64,000 bases of DNA from Troglohyphantes excavatus (lineage: Eukaryota > Arthropoda > Arachnida > Araneae > Linyphiidae), in contig OZ010674.1 of the NCBI GenBank assembly GCA_963932185.1, forward strand, positions 64,205,149 through 64,269,148, in the 5' to 3' direction. Every line of letters starts with the position of its first letter. Positions within the stretch are counted from its first letter, which is position 1. Of the stretch, positions 1 to 11,458 are shown piece by piece. The translations under genes and the position numbers were made by a program. The notes beneath the pieces are model-generated. The model was not told the DNA's origin and did no database searches. It saw only the letters and a list, made by a program, of their open reading frames with translations.

Positions 1-573
1 GATGGTTATCATAGCTCCGAATACATAAGTTTCCGTTCTGAAAAAGAGATGCACTCAAAAATGAGTTTTAAAAAAAAAGCAGTTGCTTGCCTACATAGGC
101 AGCCTTCATAAATCACTTTCAACAATTACAGCCAGGACTCGCCGGGAATCTAAACCAATCCGTCTACCTAATGTCGTCCGCACCGAAGTCCAGGGCCCTA
201 TCCGTTGTACTACCACAGCGACGTGAAGAAGTTATAAACAGAAGTAACGTTAAAAAGGCATGACAAAAGAATGAAAAGTAAAATAATTGAGTTGTAATAA
301 CTCAGTTTAAATTCAAGCAATCTACAGAAAATGTGGAAATTTTCCAATTTTCAGAAAATGTGGAAAACCATCTTCTGAACAACTATTTTAAGTTTGTAAG
401 GTCGTTTTTTGTTAAGATGGCTTGAACAGAAGCTGAGATTAGAAATATTAAACCATACTGCTCATTTTTGTGAAAGTACGATTACTTAAATTTGAGTACG
501 TCATCGCTCAGTTACGATACAATTGTGCTCAAAGAAAAACGAGGACGTCCATGTACTCATTTTTTTTGCAGTG
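1..573 (+). mobile_element. CACTG-ended repeat with tRNA-like segment, copy 1 (left end cut by window)
   Basis: This is the right part of a roughly 0.57-0.63 kb dispersed repeat seen five times in the window (also 5686-6248, 8648-10028, 15222-15792, 49327-49953). Full copies start near CACTGTAAAAAA and end near TTTTTTACAGTG, with terminal inverted repeats rich in ACTCATTTTTAAG. The middle holds a tRNA-like stretch, read on the minus strand here, with a B-box-like GGTTCGATTCCCGG relative. No coding capacity is seen. I class it as a non-autonomous DNA transposon of uncertain superfamily. Confidence 0.65.
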
Positions 574-795
574 CATGCTTAATTTCGCAAGTTAAGTACA
601 ATATTTCATTTTAATTCCCATTATTCAAAATGTCATGATTTTTAAGCTTTGACATAGTAATAAAAAAGTTCAAAATTGAAATGTTTGAGTTAATATGTTA
701 TATTAAATATGTAGGTCTTAATTTTTTTATTGATAGGTTTGATTATATTTTAAAACGTCTTCCTGTTCTAATTCTAAAACACCAAAGTGAAATAC
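574..795. other. AT-rich spacer
   Basis: I see no gene, repeat or site here apart from the left target duplication (781-795) of the neighbouring SINE. Confidence 0.5.
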
Positions 796-1194
796 GCCAA
801 GCGGTTAAAGGCGTTCAGCTACTATTCCGAGGATTGGTTGTCCGAACCCGCGCGATGGACTTGACAAAGAAAAGTAAAAAAGTAGTGATCTTGTGATCGG
901 AAGGTTGCCAACTTTGCTACAAAAATACTAGAAAAGTCGTCCAGAACATCCGCAAAAATTAACGGCGTGTATACGGGACTGGTGCACGGTATATCTGATC
1001 GGTGTTCAAAGTCCCGACGTCTGTTGAAGGCGTTGGGTGCCAGTTCATGTGTTTCCTCGTCATCTGACCGTGGTTCTAAAATAACGAGGTGCATGTAAGA
1101 ATGTGTATGTGTTCCTGGGTCTTTCCATCGAGATAGACGCCGAGCCGTCGCCAATAGCCCACTGTACAGTTCTAGTGCGACGTTATTTAACCAA
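796..1194 (+). mobile_element. tRNA-derived SINE with 15-bp target-site duplication
   Basis: The 399-bp element is bounded by a perfect direct repeat, ACCAAAGTGAAATAC, at 781-795 and 1195-1209, as expected for LINE-mediated retroposition. Its first 60 bases resemble a Ser/Leu-type tRNA head: GCCAAGCGGTTAAAGGCG as A box and GGTTGTCCGAACCC as a derived B box. The rest is an unrelated body without a long poly(A) tail. It lies in an intron, or upstream, of IR gene A. No other copy is visible in the window, so the family assignment rests on structure only. Confidence 0.75.
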
Positions 1195-1315
1195 ACCAAA
1201 GTGAAATACAAATTCTTTCAAAGGTAAAACTACATTCAAAACAGAAAAAAAATATATATTCAAAAATTTCAAAGTTTGTTTTTAAAATGTTTTTTTTTTA
1301 AATCAATATATTTAG

Positions 1316-4300
1316 GTTTGGATAGGGCTATTTCTGTCAATAGTCCTCATGTCAGCTGCCACGACCCTCGTTTACCGTGTTTTACCGTCAAAAGAGAAAA
1401 GGCCAATATCATCAGTTTTTTCGAAATACTTCTGGGCATATCAAACAAGCCTGTTTGACGAAAGTAAGTAGCCACAAAGAAAAACTTTTTTTTATGCTTT
1501 TCATTGTTCTGAAATTTTAGCAATACGGAACATTACTTCCTAGTATATGTGTGTATAAAATTTTAACCGAGCTAAGAAAAGAAAGCGCATCTGTTTTCTT
1601 TGAGAAAGCTAGTGAGAGGGTAGCAGGGTTGATTCCACTAGTGCAACTGGCTTATAGTTTTTTTTTGGGGGGGGGGGCTTATAGTTTTTTAAAAACTTTT
1701 TTAGACATAATTTCGAAGGTTTTTTTAGGGGGGGGGGGGTTAGCGTTTTCTACTTTTCTAAAGTTTTTTTTGGGGGGATATATTTATACTCTATAAATAT
1801 AACGCTGTAACGCTACATAACTGCTATCTGCAGGTAATATTGCATGCGGTATACTTTGAGACGAAATGGGTTATGAACCAAAAGCCTAAATTTCGTAAAA
1901 AACACACGCAATAAAATAAATCTTTTTCAGATTTCGGATCTAGCGACAGATGGTTTACGAGACACATCTGTCATTCGCCTAGTTTTCGGTTGCTTCAGCT
2001 CATCTGGTTCATAGGACCGGGTCTTATTCTTTTATATGCATACCAAGGGGGCATCATATCTGCTTTCGCCGCCAATAAGTCCAAGGCTAAAATCGCAACT
2101 GTGGAAGAGTTAATAGAAGATCAGGCTGTTGACGTCATCTCGTTACACAATGCTTATCCACAAACATTCTTTGAGGTAAGGTATAAAAGATGAATGATCA
2201 TTTTAATTTATTATAGATCACACAGAGTTGGGGGTAATATACACGACAAAACAACACTTTTGCTAGCCACACCACTGAACTCTAACTGTAACGTCTGGAA
2301 CATGCATAACCAGTTCCTTCTATGGGCGCGATTGAAGTAATAATGCAATCATCCAGACTATACCTCAACTAATTTTTATGGTGATTTTGTAGGCTTATTT
2401 CTTCTCAAACCGTTATAAAAAATTTAAATATATTTAGATATTTTATTTTCTACACATAGAATCAATTTGTATATCGCCAAAAAATATAGATTTTCCTTTT
2501 GTTGCTTATTCACTTATTGGTTAAAATGGATTTCAAAGAATAAGCATTCAAAATGGATTTAAAATGAAATATATTTTTAAAAAATAGCCAAAAACACTAC
2601 AACTCGGCATATTTTAGCATGAACAATATACGAAATATAGATATAGAAATGGAAGTGGGGTACAGTTTTTTAACTTTCAATTGGCTTCAAGTCAACAAAC
2701 TGCCTTGCCCAATCCAGAAGTTACAGTTAGACATCAGTGTGCCACATTCTACCAACAATTAGATTCAAACTTTTAAACCTGTGTTACGCGGCCTTTAATA
2801 ACTCGCGTTAGCTAAATATGGCTTTGGGATTGGTAGATATATAAACCTCGTGGTATCTATTCCCCAATCACAGATCACAGAACCGTCATGTATAAGCTAA
2901 CGCGCGTGAATAATGTCCGTCCTACTACACGACGCGTTAGATTTTGAGGTTCTAAGATTGGTGAATATTAACCACGTGGTATTAATCCAACAATCACAAG
3001 GGTATCTGATAAAGATGACGCTCATTAATATCGTCCATGTAGTAGGGACCATCAATTGACCAACTAAACCCCGCACTGATGGTGATTATTGAGTTTCATT
3101 CAATTCTGATCTGCCGTGTTCTCAAATTTCGCAATTGCCAAACTGAAATAGCAAAATCGCCAAAGTTCATTACCTCAATACATTTAAAATTTCCAAAGGG
3201 GTTGGTAATTTTTTTAACAAAGCTGTTAACAGTCGCAGAGCTCTTAAAGTCGCCAAAGTTCAATATAAAAATACATTTAAAATTTCCAAAGGGTTGGTAA
3301 TTTTTTTAACAAAGCTGTTAAAGTCGCCAAAGTTCATTACAAAAATACATTTTAAATTTCCAAAAGGTTGATAATTTTTTTAACAAAGCTGTTAGTAGTC
3401 GCAAAAGCTGTTAAAGTCAAAGTTCATTACAAAAATACATTTTAAATTTCCAAATTGCTGGTTATTTTTTAACAAAGCTGTCAGTAAATAGCGAGAGGAA
3501 AAAATACGTTTAGTCTAACGTTAAACTGTATTCTTCCTGAAAAGATTTCCTCCCAAATGTCCTTCCTCAAATTTTTTTACAACACGAAATATAAGATAAA
3601 CGCATTGCAAATGTATCCCCCCACTCTTAAAAAGAATGTTTATTTTTCAGAGCCTAAAACATACCAGATATTCATCCATCTGGGAAAGAATGAAGAAAAA
3701 TTTGGTGAAATTCGATTCGCCAGGATCAGTGCCACCGTGGATGGGCATCGTTGAAAAAGGCAAAGCGATTTTCATAACAGACAGTACGTATCTGAAGAGT
3801 CTCGTTGGGAACAGGTTCTTTAAAACTGGAAAATGCGGCATCAGAGTATCTAGACAGGATCTGGGATCTACCTATGTCGCCCTTGCATTCAGGAAAGAAT
3901 ACCACAACACGAATATTCTTAAACAGTTTAACAGAGGGTACGTATGTCCAATTGCCCAGCAAAAAAAGTCAGCATAAAACCTTCATCAAAATTTTGAAAT
4001 TGAAGGTTTTATGCAGGAAAACTGCAGTTTTTTTGAAGATCTATAAAATTAAAGGTTTTTGTTTCAATGTCCTTCATAAAAACTGCAAAAAACCTTCATA
4101 AAAACCTGCAGAAAACCTTCACTTTTTAATCATGAAGGGAAAATGCAGATATTTTAAAGGTTTTATGCAGGAAAATTAAAAACTTCAAAAAAAACTGCAG
4201 TTTTTTTTTCAATATCCTTTATAAAACCTTCAAAAAACCTTAAATTTTAACAATTTTGATGAAGGTTTCAGGCTGACTTTTTTTTGCTGGGTGGATGGCT

Positions 4301-4608
4301 TGAAATATGCAAATGTTGAATTATTATCATTATTTTAATTAAATGTTTCCATTTAATTTAATTGTAGACTTCGCCGCTTCATCGAAGGAGATCTTGCTCA
4401 TTTTAGTTTGCTCAAATCGAACCTCCACTATGATTTATGTAATGGGGAGAGTACCTCAGTGACCAAGTCCCTGAACCTCATGGACTTGCTGGGTGCGTTC
4501 ATCGTTTTGACCACTGGACTTGCAGTTTCGTTAATTGTTTTTGTCGTCGAACTTTGTGCCAGCAAAAATTCTAATTCAAAGGATTCAAGGATTGGACCGA
4601 ATGAATAG
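1316..4608 (+). CDS. Ionotropic receptor (IR) gene A, 3' four coding exons
   Basis: Ligand-gated cation channel of the IR/iGluR family, a plasma-membrane chemoreceptor type. Coding exons are 1316-1463 (TM1, VWIGLFLSIVLMSAATTLVY), 1931-2175 (pore and TM2, GPGLILLYAYQGGIISAFAA), 3651-3937 (second half of the ligand-binding domain) and 4368-4608 (TM3 and tail). All have AG acceptors; the three internal junctions have donors GTAAGT, GTAAGG and GTACGT, with phases 1, 0 and 2 that join in frame. The piece encodes 306 residues and the stop is TAG at 4606-4608. Exon lengths 148/245/287 are identical in IR genes B and C here, which predicts four more 5' exons left of the window; none is found in 1-1315. 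The exons are intact, so the gene is probably functional. An AATAAA lies at 4757-4762. The ligand cannot be inferred. Confidence 0.88.
1640..1800. repeat. G-run tandem repeat in IR gene A intron
   Basis: Three decayed units of the form TTTAT(A)GTTTTTTT followed by 6 to 12 G lie between exons of IR gene A. The strand asymmetry is strong and the runs could form G-rich structures, but no function is supported. Confidence 0.5.
2176..3650. repeat. Intron of IR gene A with two tandem repeat families
   Basis: The intron contains two diverged tandem copies of about 140 bp (about 2785-3060; each has GCGTTAG, then GATTGGT, a CGTGGTAT core and CAATCACA) and four to five copies of a roughly 84-bp unit (about 3130-3490; core TTTCCAAAGGGTTGGTAATT then AACAAAGCTGTTA). 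The remainder is featureless AT-rich sequence. Confidence 0.6.
3955..4291. mobile_element. MITE with CCCAGCA inverted termini
   Basis: The element starts CCCAGCAAAAAAAGTCAGC and ends GCTGACTTTTTTTTGCTGGG, giving near-perfect 19-20 bp terminal inverted repeats around a body of repeated AAAACCTTCA and its complement. It lies 18 bp after the donor of the third visible exon of IR gene A. A related fragment begins near 45690 (CCCAGCAAAAAATATCAGC). No clear target duplication is seen, so the superfamily is open. Confidence 0.7.
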
Positions 4609-4756
4609 AAGAACTAAGATAAGAAGCCACAATAATGTTAAAGAGTGTTATTGACATGAACCAAGCCCGTTTGTTTCTCAAAGTACAACTCTAATTGTTA
4701 AGTTATATTATTAAAGTCGGATACACTACTGTAATTAATAGACTGTATAATTCGAA

Positions 4757-4762
4757 AATAAA
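4757..4762 (+). terminator. Poly(A) signal of IR gene A
   Basis: AATAAA lies 149 bp after the stop codon of IR gene A, in AT-rich sequence, and is the only good candidate close by. Confidence 0.5.
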
Positions 4763-4799
4763 TACTTCACTCGCAGCATCATAGTATTGTTTTATTTTA

Positions 4800-5605
4800 A
4801 ATTTAGTAAATTTTCCTAATTCGTACGTTTACATACTTCTTCGCATTTCGGAATATGGTTTTGAACTTCACACAGTTTATTTGTTTAAAATAATAGTTCT
4901 AATTTTCTTCCTAATTTAAGTTATTATCATCCAAAATAGTATTCTGCAAGGTTTAAAGCGCATTTTAAGGGCTACGGTATGTTTATTTGCTCAATTGCAT
5001 ACTGTTCTGTTCGTACTATCGCGCGCGGTGTCACTTCCCAGTGACCCCTGGTTATATTAGATGAGTGATTATGCCGCAATAATAACATAACTAAGAATAA
5101 TACTGATCTAGACTTTAATCAACAAATACCGTAAATACACTTAATTCAGTACACGTCAAAACCATTAAAACAAGTTAAATTGGGTGGTAAAAAGGGAGGA
5201 AGTCTTACCCGGATTCGCACATTCCATCGCAACTCTCGTCATTCTCTCACGGGCCTGGCGTTATAACAAACTACCCTGCATTCCATCTCATGGCATCCGT
5301 TCACTATCGTACTCAGGACTTCTCTAAAAAAAACCTCTCGCAAACCCCCAGTCAACAACTTTATAAATACACCCCCTAGATCGCCATACGCTAGAAAGTT
5401 TCGAATGTTTTAGTGGGCACTTAGTCCTCCGATTTGTCCAACCCGAAGTCATTCACGCCATTGGTCAAAAGTCCCCCCTGGAGAATAGCCCCGCCTAAGA
5501 ATATGCAAATTTCTGCACGCTTCTTCCCCGCTCTTGGGGGCGTCTCCAAGTTTACAAGAGACAGGGTACCTCTCCTCATTGCATTAGGGAAAAGCATAGG
5601 TCACG
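4800..5605. other. Intergenic sequence
   Basis: AT-rich to 5200, then a markedly more GC-rich block (about 5200-5600) without a coding frame that resembles any known family. It may be the end of an unrecognised transposon. Confidence 0.4.
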
Positions 5606-5685
5606 AATGTGACAGCGTGTGTGCGTGCGCGTGCGTGCGTGCGCGTGCGTGCGTGCGCGTGTGTGCGTGCGTGCGTTTGTGCGTG
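5606..5685 (+). repeat. (GTGC)n / (GTGCGTGC)n microsatellite
   Basis: About 80 bp of alternating GTGC, GTGCGC and GTGT purine-pyrimidine dinucleotides, a potential Z-DNA tract. It directly abuts the left end of the next CACTG-type repeat. Confidence 0.85.
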
Positions 5686-6248
5686 AATCGTAAATGAGCG
5701 ATTACGTACCCAAATTTAAGCAATCGTACTTTCACAAAAATGAGCAGTGTGATTTAATATTGCTAATCTTAGTTTCTGCTCAAGCCATCCTAACAAAGCG
5801 ACCACACAAACTTAAAATATTTGTTCAGAAAATGGCTCTTCACATTATTTGATGTCGATTGCTTAATCGGAAACTGAGTTATTACAATTCAATTATCTTA
5901 CTTACCATTTATTTTGGCACGCCTTTTTAACATTCCTTCTGTTTATAATTTCTTCACGCCGTCCTGGTAGTACAATGTATAAGGCATTGGGCTGCGATCC
6001 CTGAGAACCTGGGTACGATTCCCAGTTAGTCTTAGTTGTATTTGTCGATATTTATTGACAGTGATTTATGAAGGCAGCCTATGTAGGTTAGCATTTTCTC
6101 TTTTTATTCATTTTTACCCATTGTTCTTATTTTTGAGTACATGTCAATTTCAAAATCGAAACTTATGTATTTGGAGCTGCGATAAGCATCGAAAGTAATC
6201 AAGAATGAGTACATTTTACTTATTTTTGAATACCGTTTTATAAGAGTG
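5686..6248 (-). mobile_element. CACTG-ended repeat, copy 2
   Basis: Matches the other copies in the order ATCGTAAATGAGCGATTACG, a tRNA-like centre (GGTAGTACAATG... GGGTACGATTCCCAG at about 5967-6028), GATTTATGAAGGCAGCCTATGT and an ACTTATTTTTGAATACC end. The left terminus has been lost to the microsatellite. Confidence 0.65.
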
Positions 6249-6249
6249 T

Positions 6250-6934
6250 TCGTGTACAATCTTTTAAAATTATATTTAAAAAATATTTAAAAATAAACAT
6301 AATGTATTATTAATACTTATAAATGAAGGAAAATAAAGAAGAAGGAGAATATGTGTGTTAAATTAAAAAAAACAATATTAAATATTTACTTTCCGAAGAA
6401 ATTTTTAAAAAATGATCAAAGGTACAACAGTCTCAACTACAACAACGTAAAATATAAAAAGAAAAAGAAAATATTAAATGTACCACAAAGTAAAAAATAA
6501 ACTATTATTCAAAACTGAGTAAATTTTAAGAGTATGGGGCGTTTATACTATACGAAATTATTGAGACTTTTATTTGAGATCTACATTAATTAAGAACAGC
6601 AGTTTAATTTTTTTTACTTTGTAGTAATTTTTTAAAGTGTTTTTATATATTTTAAAATTATCGACTGGTGTGATTGCAAGATGCAAAAGCCTTTTTTACA
6701 TGAGATATACTGTTTATTATTAAAATTAAGTTAACTTTTTGACATACTAATACGAAACTTTGAGTAAAGTATACTTTATTGATTATTAAATAGTTATAAA
6801 ATTGTTTTATTTTAGTTCACTAGGGGGCTCCTCCCCCTGCTCCGCTGACGCTCCGCCAACCCCCGGTAGATTGCTATGCAATTCTCTTTGGTTTGCTTAG
6901 CAAACCAATACTGGCTTCATACACTGTAGACAAT
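6250..6934. other. Intergenic AT-rich sequence
   Basis: No gene. At 6826-6882 there is a short GC-rich palindromic tract (GGGGGCTCCTCCCCCTGCTCC, then CTCCGCCAACCCCCGG). Its complement recurs at 62573-62609, so it is probably part of a transposon end. Confidence 0.45.
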
Positions 6935-7709
6935 CAAGGATAGTGAAGACTATATATAGAAGGTGCGCTCGTTTTTCACTTTTTGAAAGTGGGCAAGGAA
7001 CGGCAATTAAATGACGTCATTTTAGCTCCGCCTTACTTTTGACATCATTTTAGCTCCGCCTTATTATCGGTTTTTGATCATTCTCATTGGCCGTGTGTTT
7101 CAGGCATTGCTACTTAGGTTCGATCCCCGGTTGCGTAACAACTGGGGATTTAATTTTTAATTAGCAAAATAATGTAAATATCTGTAAATAATTGTGTTCA
7201 GGTAACTTCACTACTAATCCGTCCTTGTTTTGTTATGTCCCTGTATTTTACTTGATTGAAATTGTAACTCATTTAATATGTCCAATACAAATGCATTGAC
7301 CGGATAGTTCCGACCACTATTTTAATCTTTAAAAATTCATCGGCATGCTCTCGTGGCAGCTAATATTATTTTAATTTATTAAGCAACTCTTTTGCAATTT
7401 TTCCATACTAAATGCAATCCTTAAAATATAATTTAAACTCATAAAATGCAGTAAAAGTAACTAAATAATTTTAGCTTATCACTTTTTAATAGTTCACAAA
7501 AAAAACGAATAGATGGCAGCACCATTAACCAACGCGCACGCTTCTAGTTCAGCCTTGCCATTGGTTCAAACAAAAGCATTAGACACGCCCACAGTAGGCG
7601 AAGGAAGGCGTCACTATGACGTCAAATAGTTGCTCTCTCCGCCTTCCGTCAGGTAGCCCGAGTACGAGCACACCTTATATATATATATATATGGTCTTCA
7701 CTATCCTTG
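6935..7709 (+). mobile_element. Mutator-like MITE with 9-bp target duplication, copy 1
   Basis: The 775-bp element has termini CAAGGATAGTGAAGACTATA and its complement TATATGGTCTTCACTATCCTTG. The flanks GTAGACAAT (6926-6934 and 7710-7718) are an exact 9-bp target duplication. Two further copies (8686-9439 and 16007-16867) have 9-bp duplications with a single mismatch. Nine-base duplications are typical of Mutator-like elements. Inside, near 7110-7140, is a tRNA-like B box (GGTTCGATCCCCGG). No transposase is encoded. Confidence 0.85.
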
Positions 7710-7718
7710 GTAGACAAT

Positions 7719-8236
7719 GACAATGTGTCCTAACAACAATACTTGTTTAATTATATAACAAATCATTACTGGAAAAACTTTATAAAAGATTCAACAGAAA
7801 ATCATTATTTAGAGAAATTAAATATTGTTGTATTCTCCTCATGAACATGAAATCTTAAATGTTTCACAAAATATGTGAAATTTTGGTTGTTTTGCACAAA
7901 ATTATTTAAAAATGTTTCTTTTCTATTGAGTCGTATAAAATGCCGTCTGTTGTTTAAAATACAATCGCTGGGCTTGTTCGTCTTTCTTTTTTCTTTTTCT
8001 TTCAACTGTAATTGCTTCACCTATTTCTAAAGCATTCAATAACATGGAGCGTGCTAAATCGGTATTTTCAACGCGCAAACATTTTTACTTTTTGAGATAC
8101 GATCTGTATAACAGCGAAATAATTGAAAATTCCCCCATGGGCTTACTTTTTTTTTTCAATAGGGGGAGAGAGATTTGCATATATAACGTCTTTCGAAAAA
8201 TAAAACAAAAACCCCGTAGACGGTTCAAGATACACT
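7719..8236. other. Sequence downstream of IR gene B
   Basis: AT-rich sequence between a MITE and the end of IR gene B (minus strand). I see no gene; part may be 3' untranslated region of gene B. Confidence 0.4.
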
Positions 8237-8519
8237 TTATTGAAATTGTGTTGATTTCTTATATCTTCTGCTGACCAATAGTTCGACAATGAAAACAATA
8301 ACAGAAACTGAAATTCCTGTTTCCAGTATGATGAATGCTCCCATCAGGTCCTTGAGATTCAAAGGTTTAGCAACTGCGGTACTCCCTCCAGCACATTTGT
8401 CATAGTACAAGTTCGATCGTTGTAGACTAAAAATGGCCAAGGTCCCCTTCAGTGAAGCGACGAAGCCTGCAATTGAATTAGATAGAAGCATTTCATTAAG
8501 GAACAGTCTTTAAATACAT

Positions 8520-8647
8520 AGATTTTTATTTGGATACTTGGAACTGACGTTATCTAAATTAGTTTATTTATATATATATATATATATAAGTCGATGTATT
8601 GTTATCAAACATGTCTTACGTAAAATAAAACACTAAACATAAACTTC
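8520..8647. other. Intron sequence with (TA)n microsatellite
   Basis: Intron 7 of IR gene B, with a short (TA)n run at about 8569-8588. Nothing else is seen. Confidence 0.5.
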
Positions 8648-10028
8648 CACTATAAAAAAGATGCTTAAAAATTAATACCTGAACCCAAGGATAGTGAAGA
8701 CTATATATAGAAGGTGCGCTCGTTTTTCGCTTTTTAAAAGTGGGCAAGGAAAGGCAACTATTTGACGTCATTTTAGCTCCGCCTTACTTTTGACGTCATT
8801 TTAGCTCCGCCTTACTATCGGTTTTTGATCATTCTCATTGGCTGTGTGTTTCAAGCATTGCTACTTAGGTTCGATCCCGGTTGGGTAACGACTGGTGATT
8901 TAATTTTTAATTAGCAAAATAATGTAAATATCTGTAAATAATTGTGTTCAGGTAACTTCACTACTAATCCGTCCTTGTTTTGTTATGTCCCCGTATTTTA
9001 CTGGATTGAAATTGTAACTCCTTTAATATGTCCAATACAAATGCATTGACCGGATAGTTCCGACCACTATTTTACTCTTTCAAAATGCATGGACATGCTC
9101 TCGTGGCAGCTAATATTATTTTAATACGCCTAATTTATTAAGCAACTCTTTTGCAATTTTTCTATACTAAATGCAATCCTTAAAATATAATTTAAACTCA
9201 TAAAATGCAGTAAAAGTAACTAAATAAAGTTAGCTTATCACTTTTTATTAGTTCACAAAAAAACAAATAGATGGTAGCACCTCACAAATCATTTGTTCAA
9301 CGAGAGCATTAGACGCCCACAGTAGGCGACAGTAGGCGTCACTATGACGTCAAATAGTTGCATTACCCGCCTTCCGTCAGGCAGCGCGAGTACGAGCACA
9401 CCTTATATATATATATATATATGGTCTTCCCTATCCTTGACCTGTACCTACTCGATTTTCTTCAAGTACTCTATCGTAAATGAGCGATGACGTACTAAAA
9501 TTTAAGTAACCGTACTTTCTCAAAAATAAGCAGTGTGATTTAATAATAATATCTTCGCTTCTGCTCAAACCATCTTAACAAAGCGACCTGACAAACTTAA
9601 AATAGCTGTTAAGAAAATGGGTTTCCACATTATTTGATGTCGATTGCTTAACTGGAAACTGACTTAACTGAATTATCTTACTTATCATTCTTTCGGCACA
9701 AATTTTTAACATGTATTCTGTTTATAACTTCTTCAAGTCGCCCTGGTAGTACAACAGATTAACGCTCTGGACAACGGGGCTTACAGATATGGGTTTAATT
9801 CCCGGTAAGTCTTGGTAGTAATTGTTGATAATTATTGGAAGTGATTTACAACGATACCCTATGTAGGCTAGGCTGTAATTTTTTTTAACATTTTTACTCA
9901 TTGCACTCATTTTTAAGTACATGTCTTTTTCAAAATTAAAACTTCTCTATTCGGGGACATAACAAACATCGAATGTACTCAAAAATGAGTACATGTTACT
10001 CATTTTTGAGTATTTATTTTTAACAGTG
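8648..10028 (-). mobile_element. CACTG-ended repeat, copy 3, split by a nested MITE
   Basis: The left terminus CACTATAAAAAAGATGCTT at 8648 and the right end TTTTTAACAGTG at 10028 belong to one copy. A Mutator-like MITE (8686-9439) has inserted in its left inverted repeat. The tRNA-like centre is at about 9740-9812 (CCTGGTAGTACAACAGATTA then GGTTTAATTCCCGG). The copy lies in intron 7 of IR gene B. Confidence 0.65.
8686..9439 (+). mobile_element. Mutator-like MITE, copy 2
   Basis: Starts CAAGGATAGTGAAGACTATA and ends TATATGGTCTTCCCTATCCTTG, 754 bp, closely related to the copy at 6935-7709. The flanks ACCTGAACC (8677-8685) and ACCTGTACC (9440-9448) form a 9-bp target duplication with one mismatch. 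It is nested in a CACTG-type repeat, so it is the younger of the two. Confidence 0.85.
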
Positions 10029-10411
10029 CATCTAAAAGTCTAAAAATTGCATTTTTGGATGTACGTACCCTCTGTTGAACTGTTTAAGAATAGCTGTATT
10101 GCGGTACTGCTTCCTAAATGCAATGGCGATGTAGGTCGAACCCATCTCGCAGTTAGAGACTCTGATGCCACATTTTCCAGTATTTATGAACCTGTTCCCA
10201 ACGAGTCCCATCAGGAACCTGCTGTCTGTTGGGAAAACCGCTTTTCCCTCTGCTATGGAGTCCATCCATGACGGCACTGATCCTGGAGAATCGAGATTCA
10301 CCAAGTTATTCTTCATTCTATCCCAGATGGATGCATACCTGGTGTGCTTCAAGCCCTAAAAGAGGGAAAATGTGATGCAGAACTCCAGCATGGCTTCTGA
10401 TTTATTTTTAA

Positions 10412-11104
10412 GGGGGAGCCGAGCCCCAAAATGCGGAAAAATTGCTAATTTTTTTTTCTTCATAAAACGATGCTAAACATACTTAAGAAGGTATGTACAA
10501 AGTTTCAAAGCAGTAAAAGAAACATAACATATGTTTTTTTAGATGTTTATATACCATTTATCATCTCTCTACCTACTTTTCGTCTGCAACAATCGTCATT
10601 TACTCAATTTTTTTTTATTTTGATCACGTTTAAAATGCTAAGGTTTTGTTAATAATTAACTTAAAACTAAACTGTTAATAGTTTTTGGAGATCTAATATT
10701 TGTTTTATAAACGTATGTAAACTTTTTTAAATTGAGTTATAAATTATTTTTTTGCAAATTATTGAACTTAAAAAATTGAATATTTTTTTGGGTTTCCACT
10801 TAAAATAAGGTTTTGAAGACAATTAAAACACAAATCTGCAAAAGTCTATACATACGTTTATAGTATGTACTTTTACGTAATTTAATCAATTAAAAAAATT
10901 AAAAAACATTTAAAATTAAAAGAGGAATAGTGTTTTTAAAAAAAGTGTTTTTAAGCTTAAAAAATACAAAAAATAACAAAATCATTCTTTTAAATATATT
11001 TTTGTTTTTGATTATTGTTTAGAAAAAGGTGTTCTAATAATATAAAAAAATGGTATGTATGAATTCATTAATAAACAAATTAGGATTTGGGTCTCGGGTC
11101 TCCC
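10412..11104. mobile_element. TTAA-flanked MITE, copy 1
   Basis: Flanked by TTAA at 10408-10411 and 11105-11108. Termini are GGGGGAGCCGAGCCCCAAA and, inverted, GGGAGACCCGAGACCCAAATCC. A diverged second copy at 51043-51597 has the same ends, also between TTAA. TTAA duplication fits piggyBac or Kolobok elements. It carries no transposase and lies in intron 6 of IR gene B. Confidence 0.75.
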
Positions 11105-11223
11105 TTAAGTAACACATTTTATTGTAGACCAAAATTTATCAAATCTGAATGAAATGCCGTTGTACTTGTTTACAATTCTATGCCATTAGCCAAGTGCTGG
11201 CGTTACTTTTTCTTTTGCGTTTT

Positions 11224-11226
<3 letters not shown>

Positions 11227-11287
<61 letters not shown>

Positions 11288-11317
11288 GCTATATAAAGCT
11301 GCCATGCTATGTTTTTG

Positions 11318-11395
<78 letters not shown>

Positions 11396-11458
11396 ATATA
11401 TATAGTTACATTTTATATATATATAACTATATATATCAAAAACATAGCATGGCAGCTC
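11227..11458. repeat. (TA)n/(GA)n microsatellite inside a perfect inverted repeat
   Basis: A (TA)n(GA)n tract (about 11229-11285) is followed by a second long (TA)n tract (about 11322-11434). The second tract is bracketed by GCTGCCATGCTATGTTTTTG (about 11298-11317) and its exact complement CAAAAACATAGCATGGCAGC (about 11438-11457). The whole could extrude as one long hairpin. It lies in intron 6 of IR gene B, 50 bp from the donor of exon 6. Open frames through it are compositional artefacts. Confidence 0.8.

Noticed and set aside
822..1211. 129-codon minus-strand frame
   Set aside because: Lies within the SINE and ends at its target duplication; chance frame.
1276..1458. Open frame reading ISVNSPHVSCHDP
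   Set aside because: This is the wrong frame of an IR exon; the splice-defined frame at 1316-1463 encodes TM1.
5434..5697. 87-codon frame ending in Cys/Val/Arg-rich repeats
   Set aside because: Runs through a (GTGC)n microsatellite; no homology or splice signals.
5967..6028. tRNA gene
   Set aside because: Has A- and B-box-like parts but no proper acceptor stem, and recurs in five transposon copies, so it is a tRNA-like module of a repeat. The same applies to 7110-7140, 49525-49610 and 59785-59875.
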